From NCBI GenBank assembly GCA_040954595.2, contig CM082579.2, forward strand, positions 14,074,001 through 14,138,000: 64,000 bases of DNA, read 5' to 3'. This DNA is from Balanoglossus misakiensis. Its lineage: Eukaryota > Hemichordata. Position 1 is the stretch's first letter. The number at the start of each line of letters is the position of its first letter. Below, piece by piece: positions 33,298 to 47,500 of the stretch. The position numbers and the translations under genes are program-made. Under the pieces are notes generated by a model. That model was not told the origin of the DNA and did not search any database. It worked only from the letters and a program-made list of their open reading frames with translations.

Positions 33298-33416
33298 TTT
33301 ATAACACACCATGCAGCGAACCCTCGATCGTGATTCGTCAATACGACGTCACGTGACCTTAGTCATTTCGAACTGTTGCCTTGGGCATCAGTTCGATAGG
33401 TTTGGTGTGTTATAAA
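33298..33416. mobile_element. Small MITE-like inverted repeat in left arm
   Basis: TTTATAACACACCA (33298-33311) and its complement (33403-33416) bracket about 90 bp. It is absent from the equivalent place in the right arm, so it was inserted after the inverted structure formed, or was lost on the right. Confidence 0.6.
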
Positions 33417-33604
33417 ACACATGATGGCTGACATATTCGGGCAACAGTGTATTTTTAATGACCTCGGGACTGCCAGTCACACCAAAACAGTCTGTTTTCC
33501 CTCGGGCTATGCCCTCGGGAAAACAAGACTGTTTTAGTTGTGACTAGCAGCACCCTCGGTCATCAAAATACACTGTTGCCCTCATTGTCAGTCATCATGT
33601 GTAT
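33417..33604. mobile_element. Long hairpin element in left arm
   Basis: The two halves are complementary for about 90 bp each: 'acacatgatggctgaca' and 'gggcaacagtgtattttt' on the left against the complement of 'cactgttgccctcattgtca' and 'gtcatcatgtgtat' on the right, turning at 'ccctcgggctatgccctcgg'. Together with 33298-33416 it makes up most of the length difference between the arms. Confidence 0.7.
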
Positions 33605-34048
33605 ACTGATTTCTAGTAACACAACTTATGGGGGCGCTCTTTCTTATGCTACTGACAAACTTTTGTTATGAGGGCGCAATTCAGGTTTTGGCGTGCGAAT
33701 TTCTTTTACATGCATGACAAAATATATTTTCAGAAAGCGAAATATTTTTTTCTTCGCGGCGGAAATGAAGCTATCCCACAATTCCCGTAAATGAGGACGT
33801 TACAGGAGTGCATAAATCCAACAAACACATGAGATGGCTATCTATCCACAGTGCAATGTTTACAGATTGTATCTACTATACTACGACCCGGGCAGACAAA
33901 TCCGGACAATCTCGCCGACGTATCGTAGACCTTTGAATGACGCTGTCGATCAAATTGAATACAAGATCTAGGGGAGTCGGTCCGTGGGAGAAATCGGCCA
34001 GGTGCGAACTTGGCTCGTAGGATCGTTTAAATTAAAGTCCTTTAAATT

Positions 34049-34360
34049 ATGTTTCGTGTATGCATCACATTTTACGTGTACAGTAAACCACAGTGCTGCT
34101 CTGTCCCTGTCCCTAGGCAGTTTGTGGAGTGACCGTGGTACAGTCGCCGCCGTTTAATCAGGACACCATGAGTTATATATAGCCGCTCTAGAAAACATGA
34201 CCTCAGACAGGTCCCTCAGGACCGTGCCTCCAATTCAACGATCACGTAGATGGACGCGCTGCCGCTTATGAGGTCACCGGGGAGCTTTCCAAAGTGGTCG
34301 CGTGGAGCTGCTTCAGTCCGTCCTCGACGTGAAACACCCGAACTTGGAAGGGATAGCCGG
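34049..34360. other. Unique GC-richer centre of the inverted structure
   Basis: The only part of 23.5-64 kb that is neither satellite, arm nor MITE. It is visibly richer in G and C than its surroundings and has a TATA-box-like 'gttatatatagccgc' at about 34172. A short open frame from 34250 runs into the MITE and is not convincing. A remnant of a gene or promoter in the loop of the element is possible but not shown. Confidence 0.5.
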
Positions 34361-34364
34361 TTAA

Positions 34365-34712
34365 AGGGACAAAGTCTCTCTCTCGCTGGCCTTTTTCCAT
34401 TAATTATGTTTGATACAAGACGCCGTTTATGTTATTCTTCATGTGGATATATGGTGAATCAACATTCGACCACACACAACTTCCATCTCGTTTGTAGGAT
34501 ATAAGAGTGAAACCTCGCCCAAAATGAATAAATTGTAAAAAACAAATATTCATTATGGCGAGTTTTTTTCACTCTCCTGTCTATAAGAGGTATGGAAGTT
34601 GTGTGTGGTTGAATGTTCATTCACTATGTATCCACATGTAGAATAACAAACGTTGTCTTTTATCAAGTATAATTAATGGCAAAAAGGGCAGCGAGAGAGA
34701 GACTTTGTCCCT
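34365..34712. mobile_element. Palindromic TTAA-type MITE, copy 2
   Basis: AGGGACAAAGTCTCTC and its complement at the ends, TTAA on both sides (34361-34364, 34713-34716), and self-complementary over most of its 348 bp. It is closely similar to 4140-4482. It lies at the edge between the centre and the right arm. Confidence 0.85.
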
Positions 34713-34719
34713 TTAATCG

Positions 34720-35568
34720 AATTTAAAGGACTTTAATTTAAACGATCCTACGAGCCAAGTTCGCACCTGGCCGATTTCTCCCACGGACCGACTCCCCTGG
34801 ATCTTGTATTCGATTCGATCGACAGCGTCATTTAAAGGTCTACGATGGCGGCGAGATTGTCCGGATTTGTCTGCCCGGGTCGTAGTAGATACAATCTGTA
34901 AACATTGCACTGTGGATAGATAGCCATCTCATCTGTTTGTTGGATTTATGTACTCCTGTAACGTCCTCATGTACGGGAATTGTGGGATAGCTTCATTTCC
35001 GCCGCGAAGAATAAAATATTTTGCTTTCTGAAAATATATTTTGTCATGCATGTAAAAGAAATTCGCCCGCCGAAACCTGAATTGCGCCCTCATGAAAAAG
35101 TTTATTAGTAGCAATAGAAAGAGCGCCCCCATAAGTTGTGTAACTAGAAATTAGATAAAAATATATTTACATCTGTAAAATAAAATTTTCACCCGCGAAA
35201 AGTAATGTTACTTAAAAAAAGTTTTAAAAAATTAAATATTTCTTTCCGGAAATAAAATAATTCTATGTAGTATAGATAATTTTATCTCAAGTCTTAGAAG
35301 TTTATTTTGGAAAAAAGTCTTAAAATTTTAGTCTCGGGAAAAAATAAAATTGGCTTTCGGAAATTAAACTTTTGTTCTCTAAAATAGGAGTTGTGTAAAG
35401 TAAAATTATAGTTTTACTGTCAAAATTAAAAAGTTTACTCCACTGAAATTGAAATTGTGTGCGTCAAAATTATAGTTGCCTTCACGAAAACTTTATTTTA
35501 CTTTTGGGAGGAGATATTGTCTATAATTTTGAAAGTTTAACTTTCAAAATAATATTTTAGGCCTGACA
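34720..35568 (-). repeat. Right inverted arm between centre and satellite
   Basis: Reverse complement of 32713-34048 without the two MITEs at 33298-33604. The inner 430 bp aligns almost base for base, with scattered substitutions and small indels (for example a 5-bp 'actat' difference near 33877). The outer part is the same AT-rich minisatellite, more diverged. It is followed directly by the first monomer of the right satellite block. Confidence 0.88.
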
Positions 35569-38500
35569 TGATTTTCACCCATGATTGTTTTCAAAAATCG
35601 ACGAAATTTTGAGATTTTGCAAAGTCGAAAATTTGTCATTTTTTGATGATTTTCACCCATGATTTTTTTCTTTTCAAAAATCGACAAATTTTGAGATTTT
35701 GCAAAGTCGAAAATTTGTAATTTTTTGATGATATTCACCCATGTTTTTTTCAAAAATCGACGAAATTTTGAGATTTTGCAAAGTCGAAAATTTGTCATTT
35801 TTTGATGATTTTTACCCATGATTTTTTTTTTCAAAAATCGACCAAATTTTGGGATTTTGCAAAGACGAAAATTTGTCATTTTTTGATGATTTTCACCCAT
35901 GATTTTTCTCAAAAATCGACGAAATTTAGAGATTTTGCAAGGTCGAAAATTTGTCATTTTTTGATGATTTTCACCCATGATTTTTTTCAAAAATCGACGA
36001 AATTTTGAGATTTTGCAAAGTCGAAAATTTGTCATTTTTTGATGATTTTTACCCATGATTTTTTTTTTCAAAAATCGACTAAATTTTGGGATTTTGCAAA
36101 TTCGAAAATTTGTAATTTTTTGATGATTTTCACCCATGATTTTTCTCAAAAATCGACGAAATTTTGAGATTTTGCAAAGTCGAAAATTTGTCATTTTTTG
36201 ATGATTTTCACCCATGATTTTTTTCAAAAATCGACGAAATTTGAGATTTTGGAAATTCGAAAATTTGTAATTTTTTGTTGATTTTCACCCTTTTTTTTCA
36301 AAAATCAACGAACCCATGATTTTTTTTCAAAAATCGACAAAATTTTGAGATTTTTCAAAGCCGAAAATTTGTCATTTTTTGATGATTTTCACCCATGATT
36401 TTTCTCAAAAATCGACGAAATTTTGAGATTTTGCAAAGTCGAAAATTTTTCATTTTTTGATAATTTTCACTCATGATTTTTTTCAAAAATCTACGAAATT
36501 TTGAGATTTTGCAAAGTCGAAAATTTGTCATTTTTTGATGATTTTCACCCATGATTTTTTTGAAAAAATCTGCGAAATTTTGAGATTTTGCAAAGTCGAA
36601 AATTTGTCATTTATTAATGATTTTCACCCATGATTTTTTTCAAAAATCGACGAAATTTGAGATTTTGCAAATTCGAAAATTTCTAATTTTTTGATGATTT
36701 TCACCCTTGATTTTTTTTTTCAAAAATCGACAAAATTTTGAGATTTTGCAAAGTCGAAAATGTGTCATTTTTTGATGATTTTCACCCAAGATTTTTTTCA
36801 AAAATCGACGAAATTTGAGATTTTGAAAAGTCGAAAATTTGTCATTTTTTGATGATTTTTACCCATGATTTTTTTTTTCAAAAATCGACCAAATTTTGAG
36901 ATTTTGCAAAGCCGAAAATTTGTCATTTTTTGATGATTTTCACCCATGATTTTTCTCAAAAATCGACGAAATTTTGAGATTTTGCAAAGTCGAAAATTTT
37001 TCATTTTTTGATGATTTTCACCCATGATTTTTCTCAAAAATCGACGAAATTTTGAGATTTTGCAAAGTCGAAAATTTGTCATTTTTTGATGATTTTCACC
37101 CATGTTTTTTTTCAAAATTGAACGAACCCATGATTTTTTTCAAAAATCGACGAAATTTTGAGATTTTGCAAAGTAGAAAATTTGTCATTTTTTGATGATT
37201 TTCACCCATGATTTTTTTCAAAAATCGACGAAATTTTGAGATTTTGCAAAGTCGAAAATTTGTCATTTTTTGATGATTTTCACCCATGATTTTTTTTTCA
37301 AAAACCGACAAAATTTTGAGATTTTGCAAAGTCGAAAATTTGTCATTTTTTGATTATTTTCACCCGTGATTTTTTTCAAAAATCGACAAAATTTTTAGAT
37401 TTTGCAAAGTCGAAAATTTGTCATTTTTTGATGATTTTCACCATGATTTTTTTTTTAAAAATCGACGAAATTTTTGAGATTTTGCAAAGTCGAAAATTTG
37501 TCATTTTTTGATGATTTTCACCCATGATTTTTTTCAAAAATCGACGAAATTTGAGATTTTGCAAAGTCGAAAATTTGTCATTTTTTGATGATTTTCACCC
37601 ATGATTTTTTTCAAAAATCGACGAAATTTTGAGATTTTGCAAATTCGAAAATTTGTAATTTTTTGATGATTTTCACCCATGTTTTTTTTCAAAAATCAAC
37701 GAACCCATGATTTTTTTTCAAAAATCGACCAAATTTTGGGATTTTGCAAAGACGAAAATTTGTCATTTTTTGATGATTTTCACCCATGATTTTTCTCAAA
37801 AATCGACGAAATTTTGAGATTTTGCAAAGTCGAAAATTTGTCATTTTTTGATGATTTTCACCCATGATTTTTTTCAAAAATCGACAAAATTTTGAGATTT
37901 TGCAAAGTCGAAAATTTGTCATTTTTTGATTATTTTCACCCGTGATTTTTTTCAAAAATCGACAAAATTTTTAGATTTTGCAAAGTCGAAAATTTGTCAT
38001 TTTTTGATGATTTTCACCATGATTTTTTTTTTAAAAATCGACGAAATTTTTGAGATTTTGCAAAGTCGAAAATTTGTCATTTTTTGATGATTTTCACCCA
38101 TGATTTTTTTCAAAAATCGACGAAATTTGAGATTTTTCAAAGTCGAAAATTTGTCATTTTTTGATGATTTTCACCCATGATTTTTTTCAAAAATCGACGA
38201 AATTTTGAGATTTTGCAAATTCGAAAATTTGTAATTTTTTGATGATTTTCACCCATGTTTTTTTCAAAAATCAACGAACCCATGATTTTTTTTCAAAAAT
38301 CGACCAAATTTTGGGATTTTGCAAAGACGAAAATTTGTCATTTTTTGATGATTTTCACCCATGATTTTTCTCAAAAATCGACGAAATTTTGAGATTTTGC
38401 AAAGTCGAAAATTTGTCATTTTTTGATGATTTTCACCCATGATTTTTCTCAATAATCGACGAAATTTTGAGATTTTGCAAAGTCGAAAATTTGTCATTTT

Positions 38501-41500
38501 TTGATGATTTTCACCCATGTTTTTTTTCAAAATTGAACGAACCCATGGTTTTTTTCAAAAATCGACGAAATTTTGAGATTTTGCAAAGTCGAAAATTTGT
38601 CATTTTTTGATGATTTTCACCCATGATTTTTTTCAAAAATCGACGAAATTTGAGATTTTGCAAAGTCGAAAATTTGTCATTTTTTGATGATTTTCACCCA
38701 TGATTTTTTTCAAAAATCGACGAAATTTTGAGATTTTGCAAATTCGAAAATTTGTAATTTTTTGATGATTTTCACCCATGTTTTTTTTCAAAAATCAACG
38801 AACCCATGATTTTTTTTCAAAAATCGACCAAATTTTGGGATTTTGCAAAGACGAAAATTTGTCATTTTTTGATGATTTTCACCCATGATTTTTCTCAAAA
38901 ATCGACGAAATTTTGAGATTTTGCAAAGTCGAAAATTTGTCATTTTTTGATGATTTTCACCCATGATTTTTTTCAAAAATCGACAAAATTTTGAGATTTT
39001 GCAAAGTCGAAAATTTGTCATTTTTTGATTATTTTCACCCGTGATTTTTTTCAAAAATCGACAAAATTTTTAGATTTTGCAAAGTCGAAAATTTGTCATT
39101 TTTTGATGATTTTCACCATGATTTTTTTTTTAAAAATCGACGAAATTTTTGAGATTTTGCAAAGTCGAAAATTTGTCATTTTTTGATGATTTTCACCCAT
39201 GATTTTTTTCAAAAATCGACGAAATTTGAGATTTTTCAAAGTCGAAAATTTGTCATTTTTTGATGATTTTCACCCATGATTTTTTTCAAAAATCGACGAA
39301 ATTTTGAGATTTTGCAAATTCGAAAATTTGTAATTTTTTGATGATTTTCACCCATGTTTTTTTTCAAAAATCAACGAACCCATGATTTTTTTTCAAAAAT
39401 CGACCAAATTTTGGGATTTTGCAAAGACGAAAATTTGTCATTTTTTGATGATTTTCACCCATGATTTTTCTCAAAAATCGACGAAATTTTGAGATTTTGC
39501 AAAGTCGAAAATTTGTCATTTTTTGATGATTTTCACCCATGATTTTTTTCAAAAATCGACGAAATTTGAGATTTTGCAAATTCGAAAATTTGTAATTTTT
39601 TGTTGATTTTCACCTTTTTTTTTTTAAAATCAACGAACCCATGATTTTTTTTCAAAAATCGACAAAATTTTGAGATTTTGCATAGCCGAAAATTTGTCAT
39701 TTTTTGATGATTTTCACCCATGATTTTTCTCAATAATCGACGAAATTTTGAGATTTTGCAAAGTCGAAAATTTGTCATTTTTTGATGATTTTCACCCATG
39801 TTTTTTTTCAAAATTGAACGAACCCATGGTTTTTTTCAAAAATCGACGAAATTTTGAGATTTTGCAAAGTAGAAAATTTGTCATTTTTTGATGATTTTCA
39901 CCCATGACTTTTTTCAAAAATCGACGAAATTTTGAGATTTTTCAAAGTCGAAAATTTGTCATTTTTTGATGATTTTCACCCATGATTTTTTTTTCAAAAA
40001 CCGACAAAATTTTGAGATTTTGCAAAGTCGAAAATTTGTCATTTTTTGATTATTTTCACCCATGATTTTTTTCAAAAATCGACAAAATTTTTAGATTTTG
40101 CAAAGTCGAAAATTTGTCATTTTTTGATGATTTTCACCATGATTTTTTTTAAAAAATCGACGAAATTTTTGAGATTTTGCAAAGTCGAAAATTTGTCATT
40201 TTTTGATGATTTTCACCTATGATTTTTTTCAAAAATCGACGAAATTTGAGATATTGCAAAGTCGAAAATTTGTCATTTTTTGATGATTTTTACCCATGAT
40301 TTTTTTTTTCAAAAATCGACCAAATTTTGGGATTTTGCAAAGACGAAAATTTGTCATTTTTTGATGATTTTCACCCATGATTTTTCTCAAAAATCGACGA
40401 AATTTAGAGATTTTGCAAGGTCGAAAATTTGTCATTTTTTGATGATTTTCACCCATGATTTTTTTCAAAAATCGACGAAATTTTGAGATTTTGCAAAGTC
40501 GAAAATTTGTCATTTTTTGATGATTTTTACCCATGATTTTTTTTTTCAAAAATCGACTAAATTTTGGGATTTTGCAAATTCGAAAATTTGTAATTTTTTG
40601 ATGATTTTCACCCATGATTTTTCTCAAAAATCGACGAAATTTTGAGATTTTGCAAAGTCGAAAATTTGTCATTTTTTGATGATTTTCACCCATGATTTTT
40701 TTCAAAAATCGACGAAATTTGAGATTTTGGAAATTCGAAAATTTGTAATTTTTTGTTGATTTTCACCCTTTTTTTTCAAAAATCAACGAACCCATGATTT
40801 TTTTTCAAAAATCGACAAAATTTTGAGATTTTTCAAAGCCGAAAATTTGTCATTTTTTGATGATTTTCACCCATGATTTTTCTCAAAAATCGACGAAATT
40901 TTGAGATTTTGCAAAGTCGAAAATTTTTCATTTTTTGATAATTTTCACTCATGATTTTTTTCAAAAATCTACGAAATTTTGAGATTTTGCAAAGTCGAAA
41001 ATTTGTCATTTTTTGATGATTTTCACCCATGATTTTTTTGAAAAAATCTGCGAAATTTTGAGATTTTGCAAAGTCGAAAATTTGTCATTTATTAATGATT
41101 TTCACCCATGATTTTTTTCAAAAATCGACGAAATTTGAGATTTTGCAAATTCGAAAATTTCTAATTTTTTGATGATTTTCACCCTTGATTTTTTTTTTCA
41201 AAAATCGACAAAATTTTGAGATTTTGCAAAGTCGAAAATGTGTCATTTTTTGATGATTTTCACCCAAGATTTTTTTCAAAAATCGACGAAATTTGAGATT
41301 TTGAAAAGTCGAAAATTTGTCATTTTTTGATGATTTTTACCCATGATTTTTTTTTTCAAAAATCGACCAAATTTTGAGATTTTGCAAAGCCGAAAATTTG
41401 TCATTTTTTGATGATTTTCACCCATGATTTTTCTCAAAAATCGACGAAATTTTGAGATTTTGCAAAGTCGAAAATTTTTCATTTTTTGATGATTTTCACC

Positions 41501-44500
41501 CATGATTTTTCTCAAAAATCGACGAAATTTTGAGATTTTGCAAAGTCGAAAATTTGTCATTTTTTGATGATTTTCACCCATGTTTTTTTTCAAAATTGAA
41601 CGAACCCATGATTTTTTTCAAAAATCGACGAAATTTTGAGATTTTGCAAAGTAGAAAATTTGTCATTTTTTGATGATTTTCACCCATGATTTTTCTCAAA
41701 AATCGACGAAATTTTGAGATTTTGCAAAGTCGAAAATTTGTCATTTTTTGATGATTTTCACCCATGATTTTTTTCAAAAATCGACAAAATTTTGAGATTT
41801 TGCAAAGTCGAAAATTTGTCATTTTTTGATTATTTTCACCCGTGATTTTTTTCAAAAATCGACAAAATTTTTAGATTTTGCAAAGTCGAAAATTTGTCAT
41901 TTTTTGATGATTTTCACCATGATTTTTTTTTAAAAAATCGACGAAATTTTTGAGATTTTGCAAAGTCGAAAATTTGTCATTTTTTGATGATTTTCACCTA
42001 TGATTTTTTTCAAAAATCGACGAAATTTGAGATATTGCAAAGTCGAAAATTTGTCATTTTTTGATGATTTTCACTCATGATTTTTTTCAAAAATCGACGA
42101 AATTTTGAGATTTTGCAAATTCGAAAATTTGTAATTTTTTGATGATTTTCACCCATGTTTTTTTTCAAAAATCGACGAAATTTTGAGATTTTGCAAATTC
42201 GAAAATTTGTAATTTTTTGATGATTTTCACCCATGTTTTTTTTCAAAAATCAACGAACCCATGATTTTTTTTCAAAAATCGACCAAATTTTGGGATTTTG
42301 CAAAGACGAAAATTTGTCATTTTTTGATGATTTTCACCCATGATTTTTCTCAAAAATCGACGAAATTTTGAGATTTTGCAAAGTCGAAAATTTGTCATTT
42401 TTTGATGATTTTCACCCATAATTTTTTTCAAAAATCGACGAAATTTGAGATTTTGCAAATTCGAAAATTTGTAATTTTTTGTTGATTTTCACCCTTTTTT
42501 TTTAAAATCACGAACCCATGATTTTTTTTCAAAAATCGACAAAATTTTGAGATTTTGCATAGCCGAAAATTTGTCATTTTTTGATGATTTTCACCCATGA
42601 TTTTTCTCAATAATCGACGAAATTTTGAGATTTTGCAAAGTCGAAAATTTGTCATTTTTTGATGATTTTCACCCATGTTTTTTTTTCAAAATTGAACGAA
42701 CCCATGATTTTTTTCAAAAATCGACGAAATTTTGAGATTTTGCAAAGTAGAAAATTTGTCATTTTTTGATGATTTTCACCCATGATTTTTTTCAAAAATC
42801 GACGAAATTTTGAGATTTTTCAAAGTCGAAAATTTGTCATTTTTTGATGATTTTCACCCATGATTTTTTTTTCAAAAACCGACAAAATTTTGAGATTTTG
42901 CAAAGTCGAAATTTGTCATTTTTTGATTATTTTCACCCATGATTTTTTTCAAAAATCGACAAAATTTTTAGATTTTGCAAAGTCGAAAATTTGTCATTTT
43001 TTGATGATTTTCACCATGATTTTTTTTTAAAAAATCGACGAAATTTTTGAGATTTTGCAAAGTCGAAAATTTGTCATTTTTTGATGATTTTCACCCATGA
43101 TTTTTTTCAAAAATCGACGAAATTTGAGATTTTGCAAAGTCGAAAATTTGTCATTTTTTGATGATTTTCACCCATGATTTTTTTCAAAAATCGACGAAAT
43201 TTTGAGATTTTGCAAATTCGAAAATTTGTAATTTTTTGATGATTTTCACCCATGTTTTTTTTCAAAAATCAACGAACCCATGATTTTTTTTCAAAAATCG
43301 ACCAAATTTTGGGATTTTGCAAAGACGAAAATTTGTCATTTTTTGATGATTTTCACCCATGATTTTTCTCAAAAATCGACGAAATTTTGATATTTTGCAA
43401 AGTCGAAAATTTGTCATTTTTTGATGATTTTCACCCATGATTTTTTTCAAAAATCGACGAAATTTGAGATTTTGCAAATTCGAAAATTTGTAATTTTTTG
43501 TTGATTTTCACCCTTTTTTTTTTAAAATCAACGAACCCATGATTTTTTTTCAAAAATCGACAAAATTTTGAGATTTTGCATAGCCGAAAATTTGTCATTT
43601 TTTGATGATTTTCACCCATGATTTTTCTCAATAATCGACGAAATTTTGAGATTTTGCAAAGTCGAAAATTTGTCATTTTTTGATGATTTTCACCCATGTT
43701 TTTTTTCAAAATTGAACGAACCCATGATTTTTTTCAAAAATCGACGAAATTTTGAGATTTTGCAAAGTAGAAAATTTGTCATTTTTTGATGATTTTCACC
43801 CATGATTTTTTTCAAAAATCGACGAAATTTTGAGATTTTGCAAAGTCGAAAATTTGTCATTTTTTGATGATATTCACCCATGATTTTTTTTCAAAAACCG
43901 ACAAAATTTTGAGATTTTGCAAAGTCGAAAATTTGTCATTTTTTGATTATTTTCACCCATGATTTTTTTCAAAAATCGACAAAATTTTTAGATTTTGCAA
44001 AGTCGAAAATTTGTCATTTTTTGATGATTTTCACCATGATTTTTTTTTAAAAAATCGACGAAATTTTTGAGATTTTGCAAAGTCGAAAATTTGTCATTTT
44101 TTGATGATTTTCACCCATGATTTTTTTCAAAAATCGACGAAATTATGAGATTTTGCAAAGTCGAAAATTTGTCATTTTTTGATGATTTTCACCCATGATT
44201 TTTTTCAAAAATCCACGAAATTTGAGATTTTGCAAAGTCAAAAATTTGTCATTTTTTGATGATTTTCACCCATGATTTTTTTCAAAAATCGACGAAATTT
44301 TGAGATTTTGCAAAGTCGAAAATTTGTCATTTTTTGATGATTTTCACCCTTTTTTTTCAAAAATCAACGAACCCATGATTTTTTTTCAAAAATCGACAAA
44401 ATTTTGAGATTTTGCAAAGTCGAAAATTTGTAATTTTTTGATGATTTTCACCCATGATTTTTTTCAAAAGTCGACGAAATTTTGAGATTTTGCAAAGACA

Positions 44501-47500
44501 AAAATTTGTAATTTTTTGATGATTTTCACCAATGTTTTTTTTTAAAAATCAACGAACCCATGATTTTTTTCAAAAATCGACGAAATTTGAGATTTTGCAA
44601 ATTCGAAAATTTGTAATTTTTTAATGATTTTCACCCTTTTTTTTCAAAAATCAACGAACCCATGATTTTTTTTCAAAAATCGACAAAATTTTGAGATTTT
44701 GCAAAGCCGAAAATTTGTCATTTTTTGATGATTTTCACCCATGATTTTTTTCAAAAATCGACGAAATTTTGAGATTTTGCAAAGTCGAAAATTTGTCATT
44801 TTTTGATGATTTTCACCCATGATTTTTTTCAAAAATCGACGAAATTTGAGATTTTGCAAAGTCGAAAATTTGTCATTTTTTGATGATTTTCACCCATGAT
44901 TTTTTTCAAAAATCGACGAAATTTTGAGATTTTGCAAAGTCGAAAATTTGTCATTTTTTGATGATTTTCACCCATGATTTTTTTTCAAAAATCTGCGAAA
45001 TTTTGAGATTTTGCAAAGTCGAAAATTTGTCATTTTTTGATGATTTTCACCCATGATTTTTTTCAAAAATCGACGAAATTTTGAGATTTTGCAAAGTCGA
45101 AAATTTGTCATTTTTTGATGATTTTCACCCTTTTTTTTCAAAAATCAACGAACCCATGATTTTTTTTCAAAAATCGACAAAATTTTGAGATTTTGCAAAG
45201 TCGAAAATTTGTAATTTTTTGATGATTTTCACCCATGATTTTTTTCAAAAGTCGACGAAATTTTGAGATTTTGCAAAGACAAAAATTTGTAATTTTTTGA
45301 TGATTTTCACCAATGTTTTTTTTTAAAAATCAACGAACCCATGATTTTTTTCAAAAATCGACGAAATTTGAGATTTTGCAAATTCGAAAATTTGTAATTT
45401 TTTAATGATTTTCACCCTTTTTTTTCAAAAATCAACGAACCCATGATTTTTTTTCAAAAATCGACAAAATTTTGAGATTTTGCAAAGCCGAAAATTTGTC
45501 ATTTTTTGATGATTTTCACCCATGATTTTTTTCAAAAATCGACGAAATTTTGAGATTTTGCAAAGTCGAAAATTTGTCATTTTTTGATGATTTTCACCCA
45601 TGATTTTTTTCAAAAATCGACGAAATTTGAGATTTTGCAAAGTCGAAAATTTGTCATTTTTTGATGATTTTCACCCATGATTTTTTTCAAAAATCGACGA
45701 AATTTTGAGATTTTGCAAAGTCGAAAATTTGTCATTTTTTGATGATTTTCACCCATGATTTTTTTTCAAAAATCTGCGAAATTTGAGATTTTGCAAAGTC
45801 GAAAATTTGTCATTTTTTGATGATTTTCACCCATGATTTTTTTCAAAAATCGACGAAATTTTGAGATTTTGCAAAGTCGAAAATTTGTCATTTTTTGAAG
45901 ATTTTCACCCATGATTTTTTTTCAAAAATCTGCGAAATTTTGAGATTTTGCAAAGTCGAAAATTTGTCATTTTTTGATGATTTTCACCCATGATTTTTTT
46001 TCAAAAAATCGACGAAATTTTGAGATTTTGCAAAGTCGAAAATTTGTCATTTTTTGATTATTTTCACCCATGATTTTTTTTTTCAAAAATCGACAAAATT
46101 TTGAGATTTTGCAAAGTCGAAAATGTGTCATTTTTTGATGATTTTCACCCATGATTTTTTTCAAAAATCGACGAAATTTGAGATTTTGCAAAGTCGAAAA
46201 TTTTTCATTTTTTGATGATTTTCACCCATGATTTTTCTCAAAAATTGACGAAATTTTGAGATTTTGCAAAGTCGAAAATTTGTCATTTTTTGATGATTTT
46301 CACCCATGTTTTTTTCAAAATTGAACGAACCCATGATTTTTTTCAAAAATCGACAAAATTTTGAGATTTTGCAAAGACGAAAATTTGTCATTTTTTGATG
46401 ATTTTCACCCATGATTTTTTTCAAAAGTCGACGAAATTTTGAGATTTTGCAAAGACAAAAATTTTTCATTTTTTGATGATTTTCACCCGTGATTTTTTTC
46501 AAAAATCGACAAACTTTTGGGATTTTGCAAAGTCGAAAATTTGACATTTTTTGATGATTTTCACCCATGTTTTTTTTCAAAAATCAACGAACCTATGATT
46601 TTTTTTCAAAAATCGACAAAATTTTGAGATTTTGCAAAGCCGAAAATTTGTCATTTTTTGATGATTTTCACCCGTGATTTTTTTCAAAAATCGACAAACT
46701 TTTGGGATTTTGCAAAGTCGAAAATTTGACATTTTTTGATGATTTTCACCCATGTTTTTTTTCAAAAATCAACGAACCTATGATTTTTTTTCAAAAATCG
46801 ACAAAATTTTGAGATTTTGCAAAGCCGAAAATTTGTCATTTTTTGATGATTTTCACCCATGATTTTTTTCAAAAATCGACGAAATTTGAGATTTTGCAAA
46901 GTCGAAAATTTTTCATTTTTTGATGATTTTCACCCATGATTTTTCTCAAAAATTGACGAAATTTTGAGATTTTGCAAAGTCGAAAATTTGTCATTTTTTG
47001 ATGATTTTCACCCATGTTTTTTTCAAAATTGAACGAACCCATGATTTTTTTCAAAAATCGACAAAATTTTGAGATTTTGCAAAGACGAAAATTTGTCATT
47101 TTTTGATGATTTTCACCCATGATTTTTTTCAAAAGTCGACGAAATTTTGAGATTTTGCAAAGACAAAAATTTTTCATTTTTTGATGATTTTCACCCGTGA
47201 TTTTTTTCAAAAATCGACAAACTTTTGGGATTTTGCAAAGTCGAAAATTTGACATTTTTTGATGATTTTCACCCATGTTTTTTTTCAAAAATCAACGAAC
47301 CTATGATTTTTTTTCAAAAATCGACAAAATTTTGAGATTTTGCAAAGCCGAAAATTTGTCATTTTTTGATGATTTTCACCCATGATTTTTTTCAAAAATC
47401 GACGAAATTTTGAGATTTTGCAAAGTCGAAAATTTGTCATTTTTTGATGATTTTCACCCATGATTTTTTTCAAAAATCGACGAAATTTTGAGATTTTGCA

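Larger units (their letters stand above)
32713..34048 (+). repeat. Left inverted arm between satellite and centre
   Basis: Going inward: an AT-rich degenerate minisatellite of short 'aaactttaatttt' and 'aaattttatttt' units (32740-33300), two hairpin MITEs (33298-33604), then single-copy-like sequence with 'cttatgggggcgctctttct', 'tgaagctatcccacaattcc' and 'gggagtcggtccgtgggaga'. The complement of nearly all of it, minus the MITEs, is found at 34720-35568, roughly 90-95 percent identical in the inner part. No gene. Confidence 0.88.

Noticed and set aside
34250-34504. An 84-codon open frame in the centre of the inverted structure
   Set aside because: It runs from the core into the MITE, so its second half is transposon sequence; there is no domain and no supporting signal.
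32713-35568. Palindrome as a pure assembly or sequencing fold-over artefact
   Set aside because: The arms differ by scattered substitutions, small indels and about 310 bp of inserted hairpins, and a unique centre lies between them. Chimeric reads would give near-identical arms. Long reads should still confirm it.
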